A program made the position numbers and the translations under genes. This document shows, piece after piece, positions 9,650 to 18,245 of a stretch of 64,000 bases of DNA. Position 1 is the stretch's first letter; each line of letters opens with the position of its first letter. Below the pieces are notes generated by a model that saw only the letters and a program-made list of their open reading frames with translations, was not told where the DNA came from and did no database searches. The stretch lies in the NCBI RefSeq assembly GCF_004310345.1, contig NZ_SISK01000006.1:124001-188000 (forward strand), given 5' to 3'. The stretch is from Paracoccus subflavus (GTDB lineage: Bacteria > Pseudomonadota > Alphaproteobacteria > Rhodobacterales > Rhodobacteraceae).

Positions 9650-10642
9650 TCAGTGAGAGGGCTTGCGGGCGAAGGCCACGGCCAGGATGATGATGCCGCC
9701 GGCGACCATCATCTGTTCGCTGACATCCAGCCCCATGATGATCAGCCCGTTGTTGATGGTGCCGATCATCAGCGCGCCGGCGAAGGTGCCGATGATGCTG
9801 GCCTTCCCGCCGAACAGGCTGGTGCCGCCCAAAATTACCGCCGCGATGGCCGCCAGTTCCATGCCCTCGCCGAAATTGTAGCGCGCGGTCTGCATCATGC
9901 CCGAGTAGAGCAGCCCCGCCAGCGCGGCGGCCAGGCCCGACAGCATGAAGGTATAGAGCTTGATGCGGCTGGTGTTGATGCCCGAATAGTCCGCCGACAG
10001 CCGGTTGCCGCCGGTGGCCAGCACGCGCCGTCCAAAGGTGGTATAACGCAGCACCACGTGCCCCACCACGGCCAGCAATACCGACCAGATGATCAGCGAC
10101 GGGATGCCAAACAGCTTGCCCGCGCCGAACAGGCTGTTGAAGGTCGGATCGGGAATGGCCACCGGGTTGGTATAGGTCACGCGCATGTCCACGCCGCGGA
10201 TCAACTGCATCATGCCCAGCGTCACCAGAAAGGACGGAATGCCGATCTTGGTCACCAGCAGCCCGTTCGCCAGACCGATCGCCAAGCCCGACAACAGGCC
10301 GAAGGACGCCGCAACATACCAATCATAGCCGCCCTGGATGGCCAGACCACAGGTCAGGGCCGAAAGCGCGCAGACCGATCCCACCGACAGGTCCAGTTCA
10401 CCCGAGGCGATCACGAATGTCATCGCGAACGAGACGATCGAGATCATCGCCGTGGTGCGGGCGATGTTGAAGAAGTTGTTGACGGTCAGAAAGCCCTGAT
10501 CGCCGATAGTGACGGCAAAAAAGATCAGGACCGCGGCAAAGAAGAAATAGACGCTGTAATCCTGGATGAAGCCCAAGCTGCTGCCCATGCTAGGCCGCAT
10601 GGACGGGATCGGCTTGGGCGATGAGATGGCCTTGGACTGCAT
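9650..10642 (-). CDS. sugar ABC transporter permease, RbsC type
   Basis: A 330-residue inner-membrane permease of the BPD_transp_2 family with about 8-10 membrane segments. It contains the family block IAIGELDLSVGS-like IASGELDLSVGSVCALSAL and the later AAVILGGTSLFGGKASIIGTFAGALMIG. It pairs with the ATPase encoded just upstream, whose 3' end overlaps this start by 53 nt, and with the binding protein at 12195-13364. AGGAGGAG precedes the ATG. The importer probably carries a sugar, polyol or similar compound. Confidence 0.92.
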   Translation of the reverse strand: MQSKAISSPKPIPSMRPSMGSSLGFIQDYSVYFFFAAVLIFFAVTIGDQGFLTVNNFFNIARTTAMISIVSFAMTFVIASGELDLSVGSVCALSALTCGLAIQGGYDWYVAASFGLLSGLAIGLANGLLVTKIGIPSFLVTLGMMQLIRGVDMRVTYTNPVAIPDPTFNSLFGAGKLFGIPSLIIWSVLLAVVGHVVLRYTTFGRRVLATGGNRLSADYSGINTSRIKLYTFMLSGLAAALAGLLYSGMMQTARYNFGEGMELAAIAAVILGGTSLFGGKASIIGTFAGALMIGTINNGLIIMGLDVSEQMMVAGGIIILAVAFARKPSH

Positions 10643-12122
10643 GGTGAAGCTCCTCCTCGGACGTGATGTCCCTTCTTTGAATGTTCTGAACGATCCGCCC
10701 TTCGTGCAGGATGAGCATACGGTCGCTGACGGCCAGCAACTCCTCCAGTTCCGACGAGATCAGCAGGATCGCGGTACCGGCATCGGCCAGTTCGCGGATC
10801 TGGGCGGTGATCTCTCCCTTGGCGCCGATATCGACGCCGATCGTTGGTTCGTCCAGGATCAGCAGCCTGGGATTGCGGATCAGCCATTTGCTGATCACGA
10901 TCTTCTGCTGGTTCCCCCCGGACAGCAGCCGCGCGGCCTTCGCCGGGCTGGATGTCTTGATGCCAAAGCGGCCGATCAGCCTTTCGATGACGCCTGAGGC
11001 ATTGGTGTCCGACACGAAGATGCCGTTCGAGAACCGGTCGAGGTTCGGCGCCATCATGTTGCTCTGGACCGAATGGTCCAGCACCAGGCCCATGCGGCGA
11101 CGATCCTCGGGGACCATGGCGATGCCAGAATCGATGGCATGTTTCTGATCGCTCACCGGCTTGCCGTCGATCAGGATTTCGCCTGCCGCGGGGGTGCGGC
11201 GGCCGAAGATCGCCTCGGCGATCTCGGTGCGCCCGCTGCCCATCAGGCCCGCAAGGCCGACAATTTCGCCGGGGTGGATGTCGAAGCTGACATCGACCAC
11301 CCGCGGGGGCATCGCCAGGCCGCGGACCTTGACCAGCGGTTCTCCGTGGAATTCCTTGTGACGGTCGTGCCAGGTGAATTCGGACGCGGATGACGCGCCC
11401 AGCATGGTTTCGACCAATTGCGGAATGGTCAGGTTCGCACAAGGTTCGGTCATGCGGATCTGGCCGTCGCGCATCACCGTTACGCGATCGCACAGCTCGA
11501 AGATCTCGGCCATCCGATGCGAGATATAGACGATCGAGATCCCCGCGGCCTTGAGCTTGCGGATGATCTTGAACAGCGTCTCGGTCTCGTGTTCCGACAG
11601 CGAGGCCGTGGGTTCGTCCATGACCAGAATCTTGGCTTTCTGCGACAGCGCCTTGGCGATCTCGACCATCTGCATCATCCCTGCGCTGAGATCCGAGACC
11701 AGCGTGTTGGGATTCAGATCCTCGCCAAGATCTTCGAGGATGGAGCGTGCCAGACGGTTCGCGGCACGGTCGTTCAGAAACAGCGAGCCGGCGCGCGGTT
11801 CATGGTTCAGCAGGATGTTCTGGCCCACCGTCAGCGTCGGGATCAGGCTGAATTCCTGATAGATCATGGCGATCCCGGCACGCTTGGCGTCGTTGGCGTC
11901 ATGCAGCCGGATCGGCTGGCCCTCGACCGCGATGGTCCCCGCATCCATGCTGTAAACACCCGTCAGGATCTTCATCAGCGTCGATTTGCCGGCGCCATTG
12001 CCCCCCATCAGCGCATGAACCTCGCCGCGCTGCAGGGTGAAATCGACCTTTTTCAGTACCGAGATCGCCCCGAAGGACTTTTCGATATCGCGCATTTCAA
12101 GGATGGGGTGTTCGTCGCTCAT
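10590..12122 (-). CDS. sugar ABC transporter ATPase, RbsA type (two ATPase domains)
   Basis: A 510-residue protein with two nucleotide-binding domains. The first has Walker A GGNGAGKST, signature DLSAGMMQM and Walker B ILVMDEPTA. The second has the degenerate Walker A GLMGSGRTE, signature LLSGGNQQK and Walker B LLILDEPT. This is the usual asymmetry of RbsA/MglA proteins. ATG 12122 follows GGGAGG. The 3' end overlaps the permease start by 53 nt, which suggests translational coupling. It energises the importer of this cluster. Confidence 0.94.
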   Translation of the reverse strand: MSDEHPILEMRDIEKSFGAISVLKKVDFTLQRGEVHALMGGNGAGKSTLMKILTGVYSMDAGTIAVEGQPIRLHDANDAKRAGIAMIYQEFSLIPTLTVGQNILLNHEPRAGSLFLNDRAANRLARSILEDLGEDLNPNTLVSDLSAGMMQMVEIAKALSQKAKILVMDEPTASLSEHETETLFKIIRKLKAAGISIVYISHRMAEIFELCDRVTVMRDGQIRMTEPCANLTIPQLVETMLGASSASEFTWHDRHKEFHGEPLVKVRGLAMPPRVVDVSFDIHPGEIVGLAGLMGSGRTEIAEAIFGRRTPAAGEILIDGKPVSDQKHAIDSGIAMVPEDRRRMGLVLDHSVQSNMMAPNLDRFSNGIFVSDTNASGVIERLIGRFGIKTSSPAKAARLLSGGNQQKIVISKWLIRNPRLLILDEPTIGVDIGAKGEITAQIRELADAGTAILLISSELEELLAVSDRMLILHEGRIVQNIQRRDITSEEELHHAVQGHLIAQADPVHAA

Positions 12123-12159
12123 TGCCCTGCCTCCCGCCGGCGTTCGATGATCCGTGGTT

Positions 12160-12187
12160 CCGGGGGGCACATGTCGGCGCCCCCCGG
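12160..12187 (-). promoter_or_regulatory. intercistronic hairpin after the binding-protein gene
   Basis: A 9-bp G/C stem (CCGGGGGGC / GCCCCCCGG) lies between the binding-protein stop and the ATPase start. Such stems commonly protect the upstream mRNA or partly terminate, giving excess binding protein. The second importer operon has an equivalent stem at 23796-23820. Confidence 0.6.
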
Positions 12188-12194
12188 GACAGTT

Positions 12195-13364
12195 TCAGTT
12201 CGACAAGGCGTTGGTGATTTCGGCCGGGGCATCCTGACGGTAGATCCGCTTGTAGGATTCGGTCAGATTGTCACGCGTCACCTTGATCGGCGGGATCACG
12301 ACGAAGGGCGGCACTTCCTCACCGATCAGGGCCAGGGCGCCCAAGCGGGCTTCGGTGATCCCGTTCAGATAGGGGTTCTGCGCCGAAATGCCGGCGATGT
12401 AGCCATTCTGAGCCATATTTGCCGCGACGATGTGGTCGAAGTTCTCGTTGACGATGCGCAGATCGGTCGGCGCGATGCCCGCGACCGAGGCCGCCGTCAC
12501 GGCGCCCATGGCCGGGATGCTCCAGCTCCCATAAAGGCCATCCAGATCGGGATAGCGGGCGAATAGGCCCTGGGCGACCTCCTGGCCACGGTCGGGACCG
12601 TTATGGCCGATCGATGCAACCAGTTCGACCTCGGGATGCTTGGCGCGCATCCGGGCGATGAAGCCTTCGTAGCGGACGTTGGTCACGTAAAAGTCGGGCG
12701 CATAGTACATGGCCGCGACCTTGCCGCTGCCACCGATGGCGTCCGACAGCATGTCGGCGATGTTCATGCCCAAGGCGTGGTTGTCCGAGGACACCATCGA
12801 GACATAGCCCTTGCCCGGCTCGAGACCCTCGGCCACCTGGTCCATGAACACGATCTTGGTGCCGGCGTCAGCCAGTTCCTTGTAGGCGCTGGCCGTGGTC
12901 TGGGCGTTCAGCGGAAAGCTGACGACCAGATCGGGCTGCAGCACGCTGACCGTGGCCAGATCCGAGATCTGCTGGGCGTCGCGCCAGTTGGCGTTCGTTT
13001 CGGCGATGATCTTGATGCCCAGGCGTTCGAATTCCTCGCGCATCCCGGCAAGCTGCTGCTGCGCCCAGTCGTCGCCCAGCCATCCCAGCGCGATCGCAAC
13101 GGTAAAGTTGCCGGCCCGGATCTTCTCAAGCTGCTCGTCCGACACGGTGATATCGGAATACAGCACACCCTCCTCGCCGAACGGACCCTCGCCGACCACG
13201 ATGTCGGACAGATCGTCCAGATTGGCCTTTTCCTGCAGATAGGCCGACGGTTCCTTGAACCACAGCGGATGCTTGACGTTGGCCGTGTTGTCGGCCTGGG
13301 CCATGCCCGATGCCAACAGCCAGGTCGCCGAGGCCAGCACAGGCCAGATCGCCTTACGAGTCAT
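12195..13364 (-). CDS. periplasmic sugar-type binding protein
   Basis: A 389-residue secreted protein with a signal peptide (MTRKAIWPVLASATWLLASGMAQA, cleavage after about residue 24) and a Peripla_BP_4 (RbsB-like) fold. Typical pieces are FTVAIALGWLGDDWAQQQLAGMREEFERLG, DLVVSFPLNAQ, FMDQVAEGL and the hinge region FDHIVAANMAQNGYIAGISAQ. It has a longer mature N-terminus (about 50 residues) than RbsB. It is the first gene of the importer set, after a control region with candidate SorC-type operators. Ligand unknown; context suggests a sugar, polyol or derived acid. Confidence 0.9.
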   Translation of the reverse strand: MTRKAIWPVLASATWLLASGMAQADNTANVKHPLWFKEPSAYLQEKANLDDLSDIVVGEGPFGEEGVLYSDITVSDEQLEKIRAGNFTVAIALGWLGDDWAQQQLAGMREEFERLGIKIIAETNANWRDAQQISDLATVSVLQPDLVVSFPLNAQTTASAYKELADAGTKIVFMDQVAEGLEPGKGYVSMVSSDNHALGMNIADMLSDAIGGSGKVAAMYYAPDFYVTNVRYEGFIARMRAKHPEVELVASIGHNGPDRGQEVAQGLFARYPDLDGLYGSWSIPAMGAVTAASVAGIAPTDLRIVNENFDHIVAANMAQNGYIAGISAQNPYLNGITEARLGALALIGEEVPPFVVIPPIKVTRDNLTESYKRIYRQDAPAEITNALSN

Positions 13365-13401
13365 CAGCTTCTTCTCCCTTTGTCGCGTATGTTTTCCGGA
13401 C

Positions 13402-13417
13402 GCACATGAACATGTGC
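13402..13417. promoter_or_regulatory. perfect palindrome, candidate operator
   Basis: GCACATG-AA-CATGTGC is a 7+7 bp palindrome with a 2-nt centre, 38 bp before the binding-protein start. It contains TGAACATGTG, the form of the motif shared with other control regions here. It is proposed as a binding site for the adjacent SorC regulator, by inference. Confidence 0.55.
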
Positions 13418-13458
13418 TTCTCCTCCAAACACTTTGTACATTAATCGTGGGGTTCGGT

Positions 13459-13468
13459 CAAATGTTCA
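13459..13468 (-). promoter_or_regulatory. TGAACATTTG motif copy
   Basis: Minus-strand TGAACATTTG, about 52 bp (five helical turns) from the related sequence in the palindrome at 13402-13417. It is part of the shared TGAACWWWTG set. Confidence 0.4.
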
Positions 13469-13813
13469 GTTCCCCATCGACCGGAAAGAGATATGGTTGA
13501 AATTTAACGAATAATTAATTTTTTAGGTTTTTCTTGCAGAACCGGACGCACTTTCCGCAAAGGAACAGACAAATTGTTCCAGCGAATCGGACTGGACGGG
13601 AATATCATCGGGTTGGGTCACAAGGTTCCCGTATCCCCAGAACGCCAATCCGTTCCCTGAGGCCGAATGCGTTCCCGCTCCCTCAAAGGGGATATCAAAC
13701 GGATAAAACCGGAAGAAAGGATCGGGACATTGCATCACCTGCGCCGCAAAGGGCGCGACCAGAGCGCGACCCGAAAACGCAAGGCCCTATAGGCTGCCGC
13801 GCCGATGTCTCGG

Positions 13814-14851
13814 TCAGCTTGACGCTTTGCGGCCCCTGGCGCCGCCTGTGGTCCTGCCCGCACTGGCCGGGTCGTGGCGTTCCAGCAGCTCGCGGGCCGT
13901 GCGCTCGTCCGTGACAAGGACGCTTGGCCGCAAGGAGTTGATCACAGCCAGCATGATCTCGACCTTTTCGGTGCCGCCAGAGATCAACACCTTGTTGGGA
14001 ATCCGTTTCAACCGCGCAATAGACATTGAGATTGCACGATCGTTCACCGGGTGGTCCACCGGATCGCCCTTGGTGTCCACGAAATTATAGAGGATGTCGC
14101 CCACGGCTCCCGCGTCGATCATGGACTGGCGCTCGGCCTCGGAAACATGGCCAAGCCGGTACGATGTGGTCAGCGACGAGATACCCCCGCAGGACAGCAG
14201 GGCGACATTGCAGGCCTCGGCGATCTGGAGGATCTGGTCCAAACCGCAATGTTCAAGCAGCGCGTGTTTTGTCTGGACGGAATCCACGATGGCGGGGGCC
14301 GACATCAGATAGCCTTCGGCATCGAACAGTTCTGCGAACTGCCAGGCGAATTCAGCCGGATTGAATCGCCGCGCCTGTGCGATCCCGCCCAACAGCGACA
14401 CGACACGCACCCCCGACAGGGACCGTCCCTCGATAAAGGGCAGCATCGAGTGCAGGGTCCGGCCCCATCCCACGCCGACCGTCAGGTCATCCTTCATGAT
14501 CTCGCTGACATAGGCACCGGCGGCGGCCGCGATGACCTTGGTGGCATCGCCGCTTTCGTCGTCGAAGGGCGCCACGATCGCCCGGTCCAGGCCAAACCGT
14601 TCTTCAAGCCGCTGCTGAAGTTCTACGACAGCCGCCAGTTGCGACCGGACGCGGATCATCACCTCGCCGCGCCGCTTGGCCTCGGACAGCAGGCGGGTGA
14701 TCATGATGCGGTTCACGCCCAGTTTCTTTGCGACCTCGGACTGGGTCATGCCTTCGATGAAATACAGCCAGGACGCGCGGACGCGAAGCTGCGTGGCCGG
14801 ATCGTTTGGAATACGATCACGGGTCTGGTCGGCTGTCTGGTCGTAAGGCAT
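13814..14851 (-). CDS. SorC family transcriptional regulator
   Basis: A 345-residue regulator. The N-terminal HTH (about residues 22-65, LYFIEGMTQSEVAKKLGVNR) is followed by a SorC sugar-binding domain (about 80-325) with VGVGWGRTLHSML and a C-terminal effector-pocket part including VSLLGGI and LISGG. SorC proteins, such as EryD of erythritol use, respond to sugars or phosphosugars. The gene sits between the E2 gene (33-nt gap) and the ABC operon on the same strand, so it is probably the local regulator. Recurrence of TGAACWWWTG in this cluster and the next suggests a wider regulon. Confidence 0.9.
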   Translation of the reverse strand: MPYDQTADQTRDRIPNDPATQLRVRASWLYFIEGMTQSEVAKKLGVNRIMITRLLSEAKRRGEVMIRVRSQLAAVVELQQRLEERFGLDRAIVAPFDDESGDATKVIAAAAGAYVSEIMKDDLTVGVGWGRTLHSMLPFIEGRSLSGVRVVSLLGGIAQARRFNPAEFAWQFAELFDAEGYLMSAPAIVDSVQTKHALLEHCGLDQILQIAEACNVALLSCGGISSLTTSYRLGHVSEAERQSMIDAGAVGDILYNFVDTKGDPVDHPVNDRAISMSIARLKRIPNKVLISGGTEKVEIMLAVINSLRPSVLVTDERTARELLERHDPASAGRTTGGARGRKASS

Positions 14852-14884
14852 GACCTTTCCCCTTCGACGTGGGCGAACACCCGA

Positions 14885-16219
14885 TCATAGATTGGATCGG
14901 ATGATCTTTCCAACCTCATCTGAGGCTTCCATTTGCGGCATGTGCCCAATGCCATCGAACAGATGCAATCCGACACGACCGGGCGCGCGCAGCGCATGGC
15001 GCCATGGGATGATGGCGTCCTGGCGCCCCCAGATCACGCGAGTGGGCATCTCGACCCGTTCCAGGGCAGCGCGCAGGTCGATCGCCTGGACGCCATCGGG
15101 GAACAGCATATCAGCCATGGCCAGTTGCGCCGCGCGCAGGTTCGGATCGCTGCGCGCCGCCATCGCCAGCCGGACATAACTGTCGGTGACAAGGCGTTCG
15201 TCGGCGACCAGTGTCCGCAGCCAAGGTCCAAGGCTTTCGGGTCGGGTCGCATTGCCGATCCCCAGAAGGGCCGCGCCATTAACCTCGGCCCCCAGCCCCG
15301 CAGGGGCGATCAGGGTCAGCGTGGACACCGATTTGGGCCGGGTGTCGGCCAAGGCCAGCGCAAGTGCGCCGCCCAGGCTGTGACCGACCAGATGGGCCGT
15401 TTCCAGCGAAAGCGCGTCGAACGCCTCGCGCAGCACTTTCACCAGATCGCGAAAGCTGGGAATGCGCAGTTTCGGCGATTTGCCGTGGCCCGGCAGGTCG
15501 ATGCGGATCAGCGGCCGTTGCTTCAGCGCCCCTTCGATGGGCGCCCAGGACATCGCGTCGCTGGCAAAGCCATGGATCAGCACCACGGGCGTTCCGGTGC
15601 CGCCCTTCGACCGGGTAACCGCCAGCGGCCCGGTTTCGGCGGCAAATCGCGCCGGGGCCGGTGCGGTTCGCGTCGTCTGCAACGCACTCCGGACATCCTC
15701 GCCCTGGATGCGGCCTCGGGGACCGGTCCCGGAAAGGCCGCGCAGATCCAGACCGCTCTCGCGGGCAAGGGACCGGGCGCGGGGCGTGGCGCGAAAGCCT
15801 TCGCCGGTTTCGGCCGCAGCAGGGTCATCGGCCAGTGCCCCGGCTTCGTGGGCCGGTTCGGGGTCTGCCGCAGGCACCGGGTCCGGTGCCGCAGACTGCC
15901 GGTCGTCTGGTCCGACGGGCTGGTCCGCAGCCGGAGAAGTGCCGACTCCGCCCGGACGCTGCGGAGGCTCGACGGGTTTCTCGCCGGCGGCATAGAGCCA
16001 TGCGACCGGCTGGCCGATGGCGATCTCGCTTCCCTCCGGGGCGGCGAAATGCAGGACGCCGTCGCCCGGGGCCTCGATTTCCATGGCCGCCTTTGCGGTC
16101 TCGATGTCGAACAGCGGATCGCCCTTGGCCACGGCCTCGCCCTCGGCCACGTGCCAGACGGCGATCTTGCCGCTGGTCATGTCCATGTCGACCTTGGGCA
16201 TGATCACTTCGATAGGCAT
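14885..16219 (-). CDS. acoC: acetoin-dehydrogenase-type E2: lipoyl, E3-binding and alpha/beta hydrolase domains
   Basis: A 444-residue three-domain protein. A lipoyl domain (about 1-78) has the lipoyl lysine at about K43 in IETAKAAME. After a Pro/Ala-rich linker comes a peripheral-subunit (E3) binding domain (about 132-170, [16 protein letters not shown] ... GRIQGEDV). The C-terminal alpha/beta hydrolase domain (about 190-444) has VLIHGFA and the nucleophile elbow GHSLGG. It has no HxxxD acyltransferase domain, as in AcoC of acetoin dehydrogenase. The ATG shares one base with the stop of the E1-beta gene. No E3 gene is in the cluster, so a lipoamide dehydrogenase elsewhere must serve it. Confidence 0.85.
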   Translation of the reverse strand: MPIEVIMPKVDMDMTSGKIAVWHVAEGEAVAKGDPLFDIETAKAAMEIEAPGDGVLHFAAPEGSEIAIGQPVAWLYAAGEKPVEPPQRPGGVGTSPAADQPVGPDDRQSAAPDPVPAADPEPAHEAGALADDPAAAETGEGFRATPRARSLARESGLDLRGLSGTGPRGRIQGEDVRSALQTTRTAPAPARFAAETGPLAVTRSKGGTGTPVVLIHGFASDAMSWAPIEGALKQRPLIRIDLPGHGKSPKLRIPSFRDLVKVLREAFDALSLETAHLVGHSLGGALALALADTRPKSVSTLTLIAPAGLGAEVNGAALLGIGNATRPESLGPWLRTLVADERLVTDSYVRLAMAARSDPNLRAAQLAMADMLFPDGVQAIDLRAALERVEMPTRVIWGRQDAIIPWRHALRAPGRVGLHLFDGIGHMPQMEASDEVGKIIRSNL

Positions 16220-17229
16220 CAGATCCGTCCCTTGACCACGTTCTTCACCGCCTCGACAATGTCTGGGGTCTGGGGAACGACGGCCTTTTCCAGTTCGGGG
16301 TTGTAGGGAACCGGGCATTCGGCGCCGCCAAGACGCACGATCGGCGCATCCAGGAAATCGAAGGCGTCGCTTTCGGCCACCATGGCCGAAATCTCTGCCC
16401 CGACGCCCAGCGTCTTGACACCCTCATAGACGCAGACCAGCCGCCCTGTCTTGCGCACCGAGGCCAGTACGGTCTCGTGGTCCATCGGACGCACGGTGCG
16501 CAGGTCTATCACCTCGGCGTCGATCCCCTCGCCGGCCAACTGCTCGGCGGCGGCCAGGGCCTTGTGGACCATGATCGAGGTCGCGACGATGCTGACGTCC
16601 TTGCCGGCGCGGCGGATGGCCGCCTTGCCGATGGGCGTGGTGTAATAGCCTTCGGGAACATGGCCCTTCATCTTGTAAAGGATCTTGTGCTCGAAGATCA
16701 TCACCGGGTCGGGATCCTCCAGCGCGGCCAGCAGCATCCCCTTGACGTCCTCGGGGGTGGACGGCTGCACGACCTTCAGCCCCGGCACATGGCCCAGCCA
16801 GGCCTCCAGGCTTTGCGAATGCTGCGCGGCCGCCCCGGTCCCCGATCCCGACGGAAAACGCATCACCAGCGGCACCGATACGGCGCCGCCCAGCATGTAG
16901 CGCACCTTGGCAGCCTGGTTGACGATCTGCTCCATCGCCAGGGCGGCAAAGTCCGAGAACTGGAATTCGAAGATCGGACGCAGGCCGGTCAGCGCCGCGC
17001 CCACCGCGACACCCGCCCCACCCAGTTCAGAGATCGGCGTGTCCATCACCCGGTCGGTGCCGTATTTGTGGACCAGATCACCCGTGACCTGGAATGCGCC
17101 GCCATAGACGCCGATATCCTCGCCCATCAGGATGACGCGATCATCCGCGGCCATCGCCAGATCCATCGCCTCGCGGATCGCTTCGGCATAGGACAGTTCG
17201 CGCAGCGCGGTCGGGGTATGGGCATTCAT
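16219..17229 (-). CDS. acoB: 2-oxoacid/acetoin dehydrogenase E1 beta subunit
   Basis: A 336-residue transketolase-like E1-beta subunit. It contains [29 protein letters not shown], the [27 protein letters not shown] block and the C-terminal [15 protein letters not shown]. With E1-alpha it forms the TPP-dependent component that cleaves a 2-oxoacid or acetoin-like substrate and passes an acyl group to the lipoyl domain. Its start overlaps the E1-alpha stop by 4 nt. The substrate is not fixed by sequence, because acetoin and branched 2-oxoacid E1 proteins are close relatives. Confidence 0.88.
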   Translation of the reverse strand: MNAHTPTALRELSYAEAIREAMDLAMAADDRVILMGEDIGVYGGAFQVTGDLVHKYGTDRVMDTPISELGGAGVAVGAALTGLRPIFEFQFSDFAALAMEQIVNQAAKVRYMLGGAVSVPLVMRFPSGSGTGAAAQHSQSLEAWLGHVPGLKVVQPSTPEDVKGMLLAALEDPDPVMIFEHKILYKMKGHVPEGYYTTPIGKAAIRRAGKDVSIVATSIMVHKALAAAEQLAGEGIDAEVIDLRTVRPMDHETVLASVRKTGRLVCVYEGVKTLGVGAEISAMVAESDAFDFLDAPIVRLGGAECPVPYNPELEKAVVPQTPDIVEAVKNVVKGRI

Positions 17230-18245
17230 TCGGCGGCCTCCTGGACGGTATAGACATCCCGGGTCACTTCCTCGACCTTGGGATAGGGGCTGGCGGCGGC
17301 GAACTCGATCGCGTCCTTGATGACCTGTTCGGCCTCGGTTTCCAGGGCGGCCACGCCGTCATTGGTCAGGATGCCATGATCCACCAGCAGGCGCGACATG
17401 GACACGATGGGATCGCGGCCCATCCAGTCCGAGATCTCTTCCTTGGTCCGATAGCGGTTTCGGTCGGATTTCGAATGCCCGCGCCAGCGATAGGTCAGGT
17501 TCTCGATCAGGCTCGGCCCTTCGCCCCGCCGCGCCCGCGCGACCGCCGCATCGACAGCCTCGGTCACGGCCGAAAAGTCGTTGCCGTCCACGGTCCGGCC
17601 CGGCATGGAATAGGCCACCGCCCGGTCGGCGATGTTCCTGACCGCCGTGGACCGCTCGGTCGAGGTGGACATGCCGTATTTGTTGTTCTCGCAGACAAAG
17701 ACCACCGGCAGCTTCCAGACCGAAGCGATGTTCAGCGATTCGTGAAAGGCGCCCTCGTTGTTGGCGCCGTCACCGAAAAAGCAGATCGTGACCGCGCCGG
17801 TGCCCAGCCGCTTGGCCGACAGCGCCGCGCCGACCGCGATGGGCAGGCCGCCGCCGACGATGCCGTTGGCGCCGAGATTGCCCTTGGCAGGGTCAGCGAT
17901 GTGCATCGAGCCGCCGCGGCCCTTGCAATAGCCGGTTTCCTTGCCAAAGAACTCGGCGAACATCTTACCCAGGTCGGCGTTCTTGGCCACGCAATGGCCA
18001 TGGCCGCGGTGCGTCGAGGTGATCTTGTCCTCGTCGGTCAGCGACATGCAGGACCCGACCGCCGATGCCTCCTGCCCGATGGACAGGTGCATCGTGCCGT
18101 GGATGAGGCCGCGGGTATAGCTGTCCTCGGCCCCTTCCTCGAACTTGCGGATCAGGAACATCTTGCGCAGGGCATCCGTCAACTGCTCGGGGCTATAGGC
18201 GCGGATGGCATAGGGGATATTCTGTTCAAGCTGGGTATCAGGCAT
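17226..18245 (-). CDS. acoA: 2-oxoacid/acetoin dehydrogenase E1 alpha subunit
   Basis: A 339-residue TPP-binding subunit. The TPP-Mg motif runs from GDG (about 158-160) through [15 protein letters not shown] to ENN (about 186-188). The HRGHGH segment (about 79-84) and the phosphorylation-loop-like [15 protein letters not shown] are also present. Its start overlaps the end of the DRL-like gene by 8 nt, so the product of that enzyme probably feeds this complex. The acetoin-type assignment follows from the AcoC-like E2 and is moderate. Confidence 0.88.
   Translation of the reverse strand: MPDTQLEQNIPYAIRAYSPEQLTDALRKMFLIRKFEEGAEDSYTRGLIHGTMHLSIGQEASAVGSCMSLTDEDKITSTHRGHGHCVAKNADLGKMFAEFFGKETGYCKGRGGSMHIADPAKGNLGANGIVGGGLPIAVGAALSAKRLGTGAVTICFFGDGANNEGAFHESLNIASVWKLPVVFVCENNKYGMSTSTERSTAVRNIADRAVAYSMPGRTVDGNDFSAVTEAVDAAVARARRGEGPSLIENLTYRWRGHSKSDRNRYRTKEEISDWMGRDPIVSMSRLLVDHGILTNDGVAALETEAEQVIKDAIEFAAASPYPKVEEVTRDVYTVQEAAE

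Larger units (their letters stand above)
13365..13813. other. control region between SorC regulator and ABC operon
   Basis: A 449-bp stretch with no convincing gene. It contains a perfect palindrome at 13402-13417, a related site at 13459-13468 and an AT-rich tract around 13495-13535 likely to include the promoter of the binding-protein gene. A 71-codon minus-strand frame at 13523-13738 has no recognisable motif and I do not call it. Confidence 0.6.

Noticed and set aside
13523..13738. 71-codon minus-strand frame in the control region before the ABC operon
   Set aside because: No ribosome-binding site or motif, and it overlaps the likely promoter area.
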